64,000 bases of DNA, taken from NCBI GenBank assembly GCA_945643635.1, contig CALZFC010000021.1, forward strand, positions 725,501 to 789,500. The letters are read 5' to 3'. The position numbers were made by a program, and so were the translations under genes. Origin of the DNA: Allodiplogaster sudhausi (lineage: Eukaryota > Nematoda > Chromadorea > Rhabditida > Diplogasteridae). Below are positions 44,574-56,500 of this stretch, one piece after another; the first letter of the stretch is position 1, and each line of letters opens with the position of its first letter. The notes beneath the pieces are model-generated. The model was not told the origin of the DNA. It worked only from the letters and a program-made list of their open reading frames with translations, and searched no databases.

Positions 44574-46795
44574 TCAGAAGCGCGAGCTGCCGCGTGGCTT
44601 TCGGCCCCTGCCACGATGATGTTTGTGGGCGCCTGCCTTGCGAGCCGCCATTACGGAGTCGTACATCTGCTTGGTGTACTGTATCAGACGACGAATCTCC
44701 ATGTGCTGCTGCAAAGATAAATAGGTTTTATTATTTATCTCCACTGTATCTTCTTATCTCTTGCTCTCCATCACCTCACATCCGGCGCTCCCTAATCGGG
44801 TAAGAAAAACGATATACGATATCCATTTCTCTTTTAAAATCGCATATAAGGTTTCCTTCCTCATGTAGGAGTTCGCCCACTCTCACATTTTGCTCTTTTG
44901 CAGCCGTTAAACCAATGTTCGAAGAAAATGCACCTGCGAAACTCTTTGCACTTTCTCTTCTTTTGGTTGCAGAATATTATCTTCTGTGCAAAGCCCAAGG
45001 AGCATGTCTACATTTACCTCATTTTCCTCTTGTTTTGTTCTAGTCTTGGTTGCCTCTCAGATTGTCTTCTACACTCTTTGTCTGTGTTTCACTCTCTTTC
45101 TCTCCTCTACCTACCAATTGGTGGAAGAGACAGAAGGTCTTCTCTTCATCAAATCCACCGTTGCAATGCTGGACTCCGTCGCAGAGATGATGCTCGGCAA
45201 TGCACTTCCAGGTGCCATCGGGCTCGGCCGAAGGGCAGGCAGTGCGGCCCATCTCGGCGCAGCCTGTACAAGGAAAGTGAAATTAGACAGAAGGAAGAGG
45301 CTGCTCACTCCAGAACTTTAATGAGAAAAGAACTCTTGCGTCAGGGTTTCTGCTCATTTTCTGTCGGACCCCCTTTTTAAAAAAAAACATATGCTCACAC
45401 CATGAATGCAAGATGTTTGCTAATCTGCACCAAGTGGAGTCGGAAAATACCAGGTCTTATGCAATTCTGTGCGTTCCACCAGAACAAGATGCAGAAAGAA
45501 AAGAGCATGGCAACTCCCAGTGACACATTTACGGCAAAAAAATTCAACGTGTATACAACATTTGAGAGAAATCGCAGCAATGAGACAAAAAGAAATGGCT
45601 GCGTCATCTTTTCCTAGTAGCATAATGCGATGTCTGTGATGAATGCAAGCTCTAATTGTAGCCGAAACACTGGAAGTCTTCAAATTTGACTTGATTAATT
45701 AAATCATCGCAGATTTGATTAATACTCTGTTTTATACGGTATCACGAGAAACAAATCTCCCTGTGTCCAAACATTGTAATCGTAAGAAAAAGTTATGGCT
45801 TTTCGAGCCTGCGAACTTGCTCAAGTTTTGGCGGTCTTTAAAGGCGACCGCAAAGAAGACAATAAAGCACCCCCACACGCAAGTTATATCTTTGCCTCTT
45901 GTTCCCTTGGCGAACAATAGCTTCTCGTTATAAACAAGCATGGTAAACGCTCGGATAACACAGCATTAAAAAAATAGGCTAAAAATATTATGTAGCCATC
46001 AAGATTCCAGCAGATCACTGCTCTGAAATTTTGCAAACCAAAAGAGCGGGCGGTATTTCGTAATATTATAATATTATATTGCCACATCTGACCAAATATA
46101 ATTAAACAATTAGATAATTAGGAAAATACGTAAATGATATTAAAATGAGAAAAAATACTGACGTTCTTCTTCTTCGCGCGGGATTGTTTGGTTTGACTTG
46201 CCGGCATTCATGGGGAACGAAGGAAAGAGAGGGGCTGGCGCGGTGTTGCTGTCGTCCTCATCCTAGGAAAACAATGTTATAGACATTCTAACAGGGCCAA
46301 GTTAGTAGTTCTCATGTTATTTATGTCAATTATTATTTCAAAGATACTTGCAGAAAGCTCATGATCTGATGTGTTATTCGAACGATTTGATTAATGTGCT
46401 TAGAGTAAATAGTTAATTTAGGCTTGCAGAAGAGTTATACACAACATAAATGTCGGTGAATGATATGTGATAGAGAACATTTCAAATTGTTATGTTTACA
46501 ATAACATTGTCTACCGTATTATAAAAAGGTTGCTTACCACATCGGCAGAGGAACTGTCGGCCATTAGCGGGGCAGCCGTCGCAACATTTGCGTACGCGAT
46601 GAGGGTGGCGGCAAAAAGGAAGCGAAGAAGAAAGCGGCGAGAGACACGGAGAGGGATGGCATTGATGGAGTGGCCAGTGGACAATGCCTGATGATTGGGA
46701 GATGAAGGTGCCTGGGACATCCTGGACACCTCGAGAGGTTGCTTGTGACTGCCTGAAGGCTCCTCGGCAGCGATGCGAACACTGTAGCAGGACAT
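44574..46795 (-). CDS. Small protein with one LDL-receptor class A module and basic C-terminal tail
   Basis: Four exons, 46795-46538, 46262-46163, 45263-45115 and 44708-44574, with phases agreeing, give 213 residues. Residues 55-72 (FLLRFLFAATLIAYANVA) are strongly hydrophobic and followed by ATAAP. They act either as an internal signal sequence or as a type II membrane anchor, depending on the true start. The third exon is a clear LDLa module with six cysteines at 121, 128, 139, 146, 152 and 163. The usual calcium-site acidic pattern is partly changed: CDGVQHC has His where Asp is common, followed by NGGFDEE. The C-terminus is basic (HKHHRGRGRKPRGSSRF). The layout of signal, single LDLa and a basic or helical tail recalls secreted ligands such as Jeb/HEN-1, but I cannot assert orthology from sequence alone. 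An acidic, Pro-rich spacer lies between anchor and LDLa. Confidence 0.75.
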
Positions 46796-48200
46796 ACTAT
46801 GGAAGTTTGTCTTAGTCGCTTGTCTGCCAAGATCGCTGAGCAAACAATGAGAGGAATGGCACGATGCGAAGACTAGCGAGAGAGGGAAAGTCAAGTATGG
46901 CATGGGCGGAGTCTTTGAAGTATGGAGTGGGAAGGGGCGTGGCCTAAGCGTTTTCAGGAGCGCTTGCGCTTTTGGATGGGGCAACACACGCGTTTTCGCT
47001 GCACGCACACTCTTTTCATTTTCTCTCACTTTCCCAAGTTCCGCCTATCAAACATTTTTTCTCTCATCCCTCTCTTTTACTACATTCTTTTCACATTCCT
47101 AACACTTACTATCACGTCCAATTACAAATGCGCTTGGTAAAAAGAATCGAGAGAAGAAGCGAAGAGATGGAAAAAGATGTGAGTGAGTGTTTTGTCGCGT
47201 TTCGAGAATGAATGGAGGGAGGAGTCCGAAGGTGAGGGGGCGGAGACAAGGCTGAGTCGATCTCTGACCGCTCGCACGCCGTGGAAGAAAAAACAAGCAC
47301 AAGCTTATGAACCTCTACATGTTAGGAACCTGAGCGTGACCGAAGGTAAGCTCCGCCCCTTACCACGAATTTACATGGCTATTCGTCCAGAGATCAACCC
47401 TCCCCCCCCCCCCGGAAAGCAGCTAAAAAGCGTTAAAATTTTGTCAGCACTCCAGGTATGGCCGATGACAGGGGCAATAAAAAATATGCACTGGCGCTTG
47501 TAAACACGTCTTAAATATAGTCTCGTGATAATGGCAATACCTGAAAAAAATAACAGAGCAAACAATAGGATGCCGCGTCCTTGGTTCTTACTTCCTGGTC
47601 GTGATATCACTACGGTTCAGCACAAGCAACGAGGGTCGACTCTTTCTTTCTGTTGTATGCCACTCAAGAAGAAAGGGCCCACTGTTGTTGTTTTCAGAGA
47701 TTAACACGGTCGCCATGTTTCTTGTTCCATTCAGGAAGCTTCTACGGCAAGCAACATTCCACATAAACAGTGCGATAAAAATATAAATAGATAAAAAGCG
47801 ATAAAAGACACACTGAATGAGAAAAAGAGAAGCAAACGAAGAAGAATAAGCAAAGCAAAACACACATTTGTACTGTTATCCCGCCACAAACACCTTACGT
47901 TAGCAAGAGTTCATGCAGATTTGGCTTCCGTGGAGTTGCTATGAATATCTATCTGTCTCTAGTGAGAAGCGAGCTGGGATAAATGATAAAGCAGAATGGG
48001 CTGAAACGGCTACATTATGGAAATGGAAGCCCCGGCGGAACTCGCACGTATGTACATGTATTCCAGAAGCCCGTCGAGTCTGCCATGTTCACACTAAATC
48101 TACATAAATTCAAGCCACTCCCCTCTCACCAAATATTTTGTAGCCGTTGTAGCCATTTATTTGGACAGAAAAATACATGGCGGCGGAAAAAAAGTTTATG

Positions 48201-48353
48201 AAAAACATCATATTAGTGCTTATAAGATTATACCAGTATATATCTTTCTTTTCGTTATTCTTTCACCAATTATAAAATATATAATTGGTAAAAGAATAAC
48301 GAAAAGAAAGATATATACTTATATAATCTTATAAGCACTAATATGATGTTTTT
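48201..48353. repeat. Long hairpin element (74-bp arms, 5-nt loop), MITE-like
   Basis: The left arm 48201-48274 and the right arm 48280-48353 are reverse complements with three mismatches, around the loop AAATA. Similarity extends imperfectly a few bases further: TTTATG on the left and CATAAA on the right. Size and structure fit a fold-back miniature element. A long double-stranded precursor RNA is also possible. Confidence 0.9.
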
Positions 48354-51300
48354 CAGCATAAAGTTCTAACAAATTCGCGTTTTTTAATTCACTCCTGGAA
48401 AAAGTATGGCAGGGGGGTACATGCTGCCATGAAAGTATCTTACGCGAGATCTTCGTGTAAACATGTGAAGAGAGTGCGCGTGGAAGAACCTCGCCGCAGC
48501 ATCGCTGATCCGGTCATGCTCGGTCTATATCCCTTTTTTAATACCTCTTCACCCAACACCAGCTGAGCCGAAGTTCAATCAACTCCCCTGGAAGATGTCT
48601 GCAAGAAATCAATTGGCAAAGGGCCCTCGGTTTCACTTATTTTCACTCTCCGCCAACAGTTCGTATTTAAAGTTAGCTTTTATTTCTTTACATTTATAGT
48701 CCTTCTTGAAATAATAATTTCAAGCGAAACTTTTAAGGTTGTGTACGTGCGGATGTTTATGTAAGTACATATGTAGGTGTCAACATTAAACCTCATAATA
48801 TTTTTTAGCGCTCATGGAAACCAGCGCTTAGGCAAATGACTTTGGCACTACTTATGCATCTCATTATAGTTTTGCAGGTCTTTTAAAATTTCGGCCAATT
48901 TCGCAAAATTAACTATTCAAGCGTATCTCGTCTCAGGATATCCGTGCATTTAGTATATGACTGCAGCTTAAGCCTGAATTCTCACTGCAGAATGCAACTC
49001 AGTAAATTGGAAAATACAGTATCTTAAGGAATATCACAAAGTTAATCTGTTGATCAAGGTTGCTGTTTTTACTTTAATTAATGTTAAAAAAATAACATCT
49101 TTTCTGTCGAGATGGTGATTATATATGTATTTCGCACCAATTGTTTTATGAAAGTTCAAAAATACGATTGTGAATATTCTGTTCACCATTCAAACGTGTT
49201 CAACTTGCACAGGAATTTATCGTTCTATTCAGAATATACGAAACATTGACTATTTGTATCAATGGGTATACTATTACATTCAATTATTTCTGTCATTTTT
49301 ACTGAATATGTCGTGTTCTCTATATCAACCGAATATTTAGGCTGAGGATTAGATTTGTTTTATTTTGGTGACGCCACTATTAGTCTGTGTTTATCCTTTG
49401 GAGGCCTCGGAGATCATGAAAACGACACAATCTAGGTCGAAAGGCCCTTTGGCTGAGGCAGACTCTGTCATGGTCCAGACTCAGCCAAACACGTTTGCTT
49501 TCTTCAATAAAAGAAGGCAACCGTGACGGACACGAGCACATTTACACCTCACATCCGGTGCGGCGTAATCTGCAAATAGTTCATCCAATCCTAAGAATTC
49601 GTAGTGTCTAGGTCACCCCTTATGATGAAAAAAAAATCATGACGAGTTAACTATCTAGGTATGAGTTTTATTCCCTAATTTTTTCTAATCAAATCATGTG
49701 ATATAAATATGATACCATGTCCAATTCGCCAACGTTCGCACGCCTTCAGATGCTCGACTACACGGATTAAGTTCTAGACGATTCAATATCGACAACCTTT
49801 CATTTAGCGAAGACCTTCATCGCATTAGCACTACCGCTTCTGTATTATTTGTGTGTTGACTTTGAAGGAGGCCATAAGGTAAACAAAACTCCTACCACGA
49901 AGTCTACCACGAAGAAGAATATTGGTAACAAGTACGGTGTGAAGGATCCACAGAAATGGTGCTACTGCCTCTTGCATCTTCTCCACAGAAACTAGTGGCT
50001 TGAACACTTGGCAGGTGTGCGCACGTGTTAAGCAAAATTTGGTTGCGCGCCCCATATATATAAATTTTAAGTGCAGGATTCGAATGGCCCTGTCGGCCAC
50101 GGCGTAGCTCTACCAAAAGTTTTTGAAAATGGCTGAAAAATAAATATTCGCGAATTCAAAGTAGAGCATACTGCTCTACTTTCCTCTAGGCTGAGGGTTT
50201 TTGTGATTTCGGGCTACTTGCAATCGAAGTTTTTAGCTCAACCTGACCGAATAAGGCAAAAAAAAAACAAGACATTATTTATTTTCCTCGGACCTCCTTT
50301 AATGGAAGTATCCGACGGAAGTAAAACTTATCTAATAAAATTACCCTTCAAACGATTGATGCAAAACTCCCAACGGTCGTTGATTTATTACCTAAAAATT
50401 ATAAATTTAAAACGTGTATCTAACATTCTAACCTCTCTCAAGTTCTTTCATTGTCACCATTTCTTGGTTAACATTGAGTAACTGATCATTGGGCAGGAAG
50501 TGTAGAGACTGCCTCTTCTTCCTTTTTGTTGGCACACCTTGCTTGCTTTTGAGAACACACCGGGTGCATCGACGTTTTCTTCAGTATTGAAAAATGCAAA
50601 TATCTGGCTGGCTAAATACTTTTTTTTTCTAAAAGCGGGGCCTCCTCCCATCGCTTTTAATAAATTAAATTGACTCCAAGGAACGGTAAAGGTGGAAGTA
50701 TTTTTTCGTGGGATATCTCCTTTAAATTGAATAAAGATAAACAATTAATATTCATACAATTGAATAATAATGGCATGAACATTCCGGATAGACTGAACCA
50801 AATAACGAGTGCTCTCTTGCTTTTCAAATACATAATGTATAAAAGTAAAAACACCTAACGAATGATACTCTTGGCTTATCTCTTTGAAAGAGGTTATTCG
50901 TGATAGGGTGCCAGCTAAAGAGCTTATCTGCCTATGCCTCAATGTAGAAAAAAAGAAGAGAAAATAAATAGGAGATCGAAAGGGTCTTCTCACGAAGACT
51001 CTTCGCCAGATGTATCAATCAGTGGTTTTTCTCCGCGAAAAGTTTATGAGCCTGAGGGAGCCGTTAAACTTGATTGCTACGCATGATGTATGTATATGTG
51101 AAGACTCTCCTAGCTCGCACACCCAAATATTAACAGATGTGAAAGGTTTGAAAAGCTTATCGGAAATGCGATAAGCCTTTGATAAGCTGCTTCAACTCTT
51201 CAAATACGTGAATTTGAAATGCATATTCTATGAAGCTTACCTAGGATAAGTCTTAAAGGTTGATTTTACATATAAGAACAAAATAGTGCTCTCTATTTTC

Positions 51301-52801
51301 ATCTGAATTCGTACATCTTTGTGTATCAAAAAATCTGAATCAGCAAAAAATATTAACTGCAAGTGCAAACTTTTTTGTGATAAATATGCTGCAAATTGTT
51401 TTCATATCGTGACAGGGCAGCTCGAATGGCCCTTGAGGCGGTCTTCTCTATGAGCTTGTATTAGGAATAGACAACTTTCCTCCTTCTTCAAGAATCAGAT
51501 AATAATATTTTCTAAGGAGGGAGATGCAGAGATCAAGGAAAAGCGGGGGGCGAGAAAGAAAAAAGAAGATAAGTGTCGTCTACTTCCTCGCATACAAGTT
51601 GAAGATGACCATGATTCACCCGAAGGGCTCATTCTCTCTTCATCTCCACATTTGGCTGATTGGGACCTCCTCAAATCCGGGTATGCGCGCGAAATCAACC
51701 GCACTCACACGAATGAGTTGACAACAAATGAATCTTATCCCCTTTCTTTGATTCGCCTTAGCGCATTTGAACCCCTCCATTTCGGCTAATCTTACCACCT
51801 TAAAGCAACACCTCTTTCGAAACCATACTCTCTCTCTCCATAGATACGTCCATGACATTTTTGCTCAAGGCAACCGACGCGGCCAATGGTGATAGAGTGA
51901 ACGGCTCATCTTATCTTTATAAGCCCACTTGGGGATCGCAACATTTTGATGGACATGCGTAGGGTGCGATGACAGAGAAAAAGATGCAGCACAGGAAATG
52001 GGGAAGAAGAGATTGCACGGCAAAAAACTCCTGCCTGCCCGCCTGTCAGAGAACGGTACGAGATAAGAAATTGGAGCATTCTGCCTTTTCCCATTGACTC
52101 ATTTTTTAGCAAACAGCATCAATTTATTCGGTTTCAAACGCCCATAGGGCCAACTTTCTCGTTCCGTCTTTCGGTGATGCAATCGTTATCAGGCTCTTCT
52201 AGTCGACGAGGACAAGGTATGTCAAGGGAAAGAAGAGAGAGAATCAAGTACGAGAGAGTAATCGAGAATGAGAGAATGCAGGTGAACAAAGCCATTTTTG
52301 ATTCTTGCACTGCAATGCCTCGGAGAATAGCAAACGTTCTATGGTGTGTAGTTGCATGCTCCCCATTCATTCAATTTTTTTTACTTTGTCTCGCTTGAAT
52401 CGCTATTTTCGTGAAAATTCATTCAAGAGACAACGCCAGACAGCATGCACTTTGAACACAAAGGATGGGTCGAAAAGAGAGAGAAAGAGATACCGAGAGA
52501 GAGAGAGAGAGTGGGGAAGCGAGAGAGAAAGAGAAAAGAAAGAGGAAGAGAGAGAGAGAGAGAGAGTGATTTGTAGAAAATGTAAGAGAGATCGAGGGAC
52601 AAAGGGAATATGGGATTGTCAGGATAGTGTGACATACATAGGTGGAAAAAGCACGAGGCCTTATCGATGGGACTTTTTTGCTGTCTCGATTCGCAGAATT
52701 TTCCTATTTAAAGTGACGTTTCTTCGCAAGTTAACAAAGAACTGGCCTGTATAGTGCCATTGTACAACGCATTGTCATATAGAGAGGACAAAGTTGAGGA
52801 A

Positions 52802-52821
52802 GATAAAATGTACATTTTATC
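52802..52821. repeat. Perfect 20-bp palindrome
   Basis: GATAAAATGT followed directly by its exact reverse complement ACATTTTATC, in AT-rich intergenic DNA upstream of the homeobox gene. Confidence 0.9.
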
Positions 52822-53568
52822 GGCTCGGCATCACGATGCATAGTGCGGTTGCCGAAAAAAAGTTACTTGAAAAACAGGCAGCGTTCAATGAGAAAAATAC
52901 TGTGTTTTTCTAAACCTGTTCGGTTTTTTACCGCAATTTCACGTGCATTGTTTGATGTGAAGATAGATTAAACTACCATGTCATTGTCAGATTCGTTTGT
53001 ATTGTTAAGATATTGAATGAAAAAAGAGTACTAACGACTGGAATGCGACTTTTTTCCCTTAAAATGTAATTGCCGTAAAATTAGCACTGTTGAAAAAGTA
53101 AAACACCAAAGAGCGGTCAGTAATGGGGGCAGAGAAAGACATCGTAGAAACAATTGTAGCAGAGCTGAAATTCTCTCACAACGGAAAAATGTTTTAGAAA
53201 ATTTAAGCGTAAAACGCAACAAATTCATGTTCATTCAAGCCATTCTTCTAGAAATGTAGAAGGATCATTTAGATCGCAACAATGTTGCAAGAATGGACTT
53301 TTAATTAAATTGTGTACAACTTGTGCAAGAACAAGCGAATCTCTCATATCAATTGGGGGATCGAATCTAGCCAAGAATCGCTATCTTCTCTTAGTTGTTC
53401 CAGGAGCACGCTTTACGGGCGCGACAAGTGCGCATGACCGTAACCTTGCACGCCTCATCTGCCGACTTCAGGCCTGCGCCACGCGGCCCTACGAGGCACC
53501 CGAACAAGTCTAGTCAGTCCAAAGCTCCTCAAGAGCCCTTTGCTCTATTCATATAATACCAGCTACAG

Positions 53569-56500
53569 ATGATATTCTTGAGTTCAGCTCGGCATGTAGG
53601 GAGCATCCACTTCGCATGGCGCTCTACGAGGTGCTCTGCGAGCGTAAGGAGCAAATAGGTACGATGACACTAGGAAATGGAACAATGGTGGTTATGCACT
53701 TCGAGCACGTAAGACGCCTACGCGGAAATGGCAATTAAAAGCTTTAAAGCAACACTCTTTTGATCGCTTATTTTCAATTGTTTCCAACACAAAAGCTTAT
53801 AAACCGAATACAAGAGAACAGGTATTCGGCTATAATATGGTCAATGTACATGCATAAATGAGTCAAACAACAGCCGGAAATCATGAGCATCGATTTCTTT
53901 TTGCATTTGGCTTATAGAATGCATTCCATTGATTTGATGTTCTCAGTAAAGTTCAGCACGCATTCAGTCAGGTTTTTTTTTCAAACGTAGGCAAATTAAC
54001 ATCTAGTTGTGTTTATATTATACTAACATAGACACTTTTTGAAAAATTTTGATGCGCATTGTTAATGGCTCTTGCTTGTTTGTAGTCAACGCGCTAAACT
54101 AGATTGGAAGATCAATGATAATATTCCAGAGAATCCCAAGCCACAAATGCACATTGTTAGTGCACAGAGGTGAAAAGACATTAGAATCACTAAAGCCGAT
54201 CACGAATGCCACCAAAAACGACTTGACTCCAATCCAAGAAGTTGTACAGCAAGTCATTTAGAATACACCTTCAGACCTACCCGTCTACATAAATAGCTTT
54301 GCTAGTTATGCGTTTCAGCGAAAACAGGTATAGGCAGATACCTAGGTAAGCATAGTCATCAAATGTCATTTGGTTGACGTTCTTTTGTACCTGGTTTACG
54401 TACTCGAATTGTGCGAATACATTATTTGCGGAGGCGATTTGTTATTTTAATCCAGAAATAGATGTCACATGAATCTATCATGACCTGCAAGCTCTTCGTT
54501 GCAGGCGAAGTGGTTACCTAAATTTGCGCGAACGAGGTAATAGTGTTCCATAAAATAATGAAGGAAACAGTTTACTGTCAAATAACACTGATCTAAGCTC
54601 CGCATCTCGAGTCAGCGGTCCAAGCAGAAGACACTTCAAAGCGTTCAGAGACGGAGGAGGCTGCTGCACACTCAATCAAGAAGATCGATGACATGCTTGT
54701 AAGTTTAATTATGTAAACGTCAACGAAAGAAAAATTAAATGGCTTCATTGACACTTCCGGCGGCTTAAAAGCTTTGCCATACAGTATATGTAGATAAATG
54801 CGAGAGGCTGAGATAAAACAGTTGGGCCGTCATAATACCCGCGGTCTTCCATGAATGGAGAGAGCCCTCGTGAGCCCACTCAAGTTATCCCCGAGTGTTG
54901 ATTGTTCGCCCAGCTAATCCGCACCGAGCATTCAACGCGCTCTCCATTGCATCTTCTGCAGCCATCTAAATAGCCTTCAATGGAAGTGCCTGATTGCTGG
55001 GGTGTTGGATTGTGTTTCAAATTTCAAACAAGAGACACTGGAACACACCCACATGTACATGTGTACAAGCATATTAAATGCTTCCTCTTCAATTTTCCCA
55101 TCTTCCGGACTCTGCCGAAAATAAGATAATCTTGCACCTTGCAAAGTAAGATATCAAGATATCTTAGGTATTCCGCAACCCTCAGGGTAGATATGGATGC
55201 TAATTTATCTCTTCAAGGCTGTTTTATCTTCTCGCCTAGATTATCCATCATCGTCGATGTACTAAATCGCCATTTTGGCGGGATCTGTAGGGATGTTTGC
55301 GTCTCCTACATATCAAGTGTATGCAGAAGAGTACTGTAGCATGTAGTAGCCTAGTGAAGCCATAGCAAAGGATACACGCAAATCTCTTGAAAATAGAATG
55401 TCTGATCTTTCCATCTAATTTCATATATCGCCTAATTGTCAAGGCGATTATTATAGTAAAGCTTCGGCTGAGATGAAAAGGGCTTGACATTTTCGTGTTG
55501 AGCGCGACTGTTTCGAGAGCTGCGCAGTTCCTCTCCGGCCGCACTCCCCTGCGGGCTCGCCCCCTCCACCGGAAGACGTCACCCATCGTTTGCAACTAGA
55601 GGCTACCCAGCGACGACACTTTGAACTGATGGGAACGATGGATCAAGTAGGAAATCTGATCTCTCTCTCTCTCTCTCGTTCTGTCTCCCTTTCCCGCTTT
55701 CTCGCTTTCTCTTTCTCTCTCTCTTCTCCGTTCAACGAGGCCAAAACACACAGAGCATGACATCAAGAGCATAAGCAGCTTCTTTTAATAGCCAGTTTTT
55801 TTAGTACCCAATATTGCCCTTCCCATCTTCTTTGTGACTACTTATGAAGCAGCTTATGCAAGGAAGGAGTGAAACCCGCACTGTGAATTCGCGTAGGCAA
55901 GCTATCATCTACAGAAATTAACGTCCAGACAAGACATACAATAGAAGAAACACTATTCAGGATTCTTGTGGTTGCTTGTTTCGATGGCCTGATGTAATGA
56001 GTGAAATGGTAGCGCAGTTCTAGGTAGAAACAGGACAAGCATGTAACACAAGCAAACGTCCGCGCCCCTTGTTGAATCATTACTCAAACAAAATTCGACT
56101 TATTTCGAAAATGCCGCTTACATAAGAAAAACACTATATGCCGGTTTTTTTTGTCAATGAAAGTAGCATGTGAAACTGATCTTGATTTTTTTCAGTGCAG
56201 CCCCAATGTGACTCACTCAGCGACTTATAACTCAAAAATCGAAGTAGCCACAACACGAGTCAAGGAGATATATGGTAGATTTTGATATTCAGAGAAAGTT
56301 CAAGGGGTCAGCATATCTCTTGTTTGTTAGATTGAGATGTTGTTCATGGCAGAGGCACTCTGAAGGGGAACAAAAACAATTTCGCAACACTTATACCTTC
56401 TCCTAATGGCTCGAGAGGTCTCGTGTGATAAGGCAAGCAAACATTCTTGCACAAAGACACAAACACACGTAAACAAGAGACTCTTGCTCGTTCTTTGCCG

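Larger units (their letters stand above)
46796..53568. other. 6.8-kb region without a convincing gene
   Basis: It lies between the 5' end of the LDLa gene and the first recognised homeobox exon. It contains poly-C (47399-47412), a long hairpin element (48201-48353), a 20-bp palindrome (52802-52821), a GA block (52478-52567) and AT-rich DNA. An open stretch at 53404-53507 begins after an AG and ends before a GT, but its phase does not fit the next homeobox exon. Upstream regulatory DNA or the missing N-terminal exons of the homeobox gene could be here. Confidence 0.5.

Noticed and set aside
44986..45321. Plus-strand 111-codon ORF
   Set aside because: It is the antisense shadow of the LDLa exon on the minus strand.
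53355..53375. tRNA-like B box (GGATCGAATCT)
   Set aside because: No matching A box, acceptor stem or cloverleaf around it.
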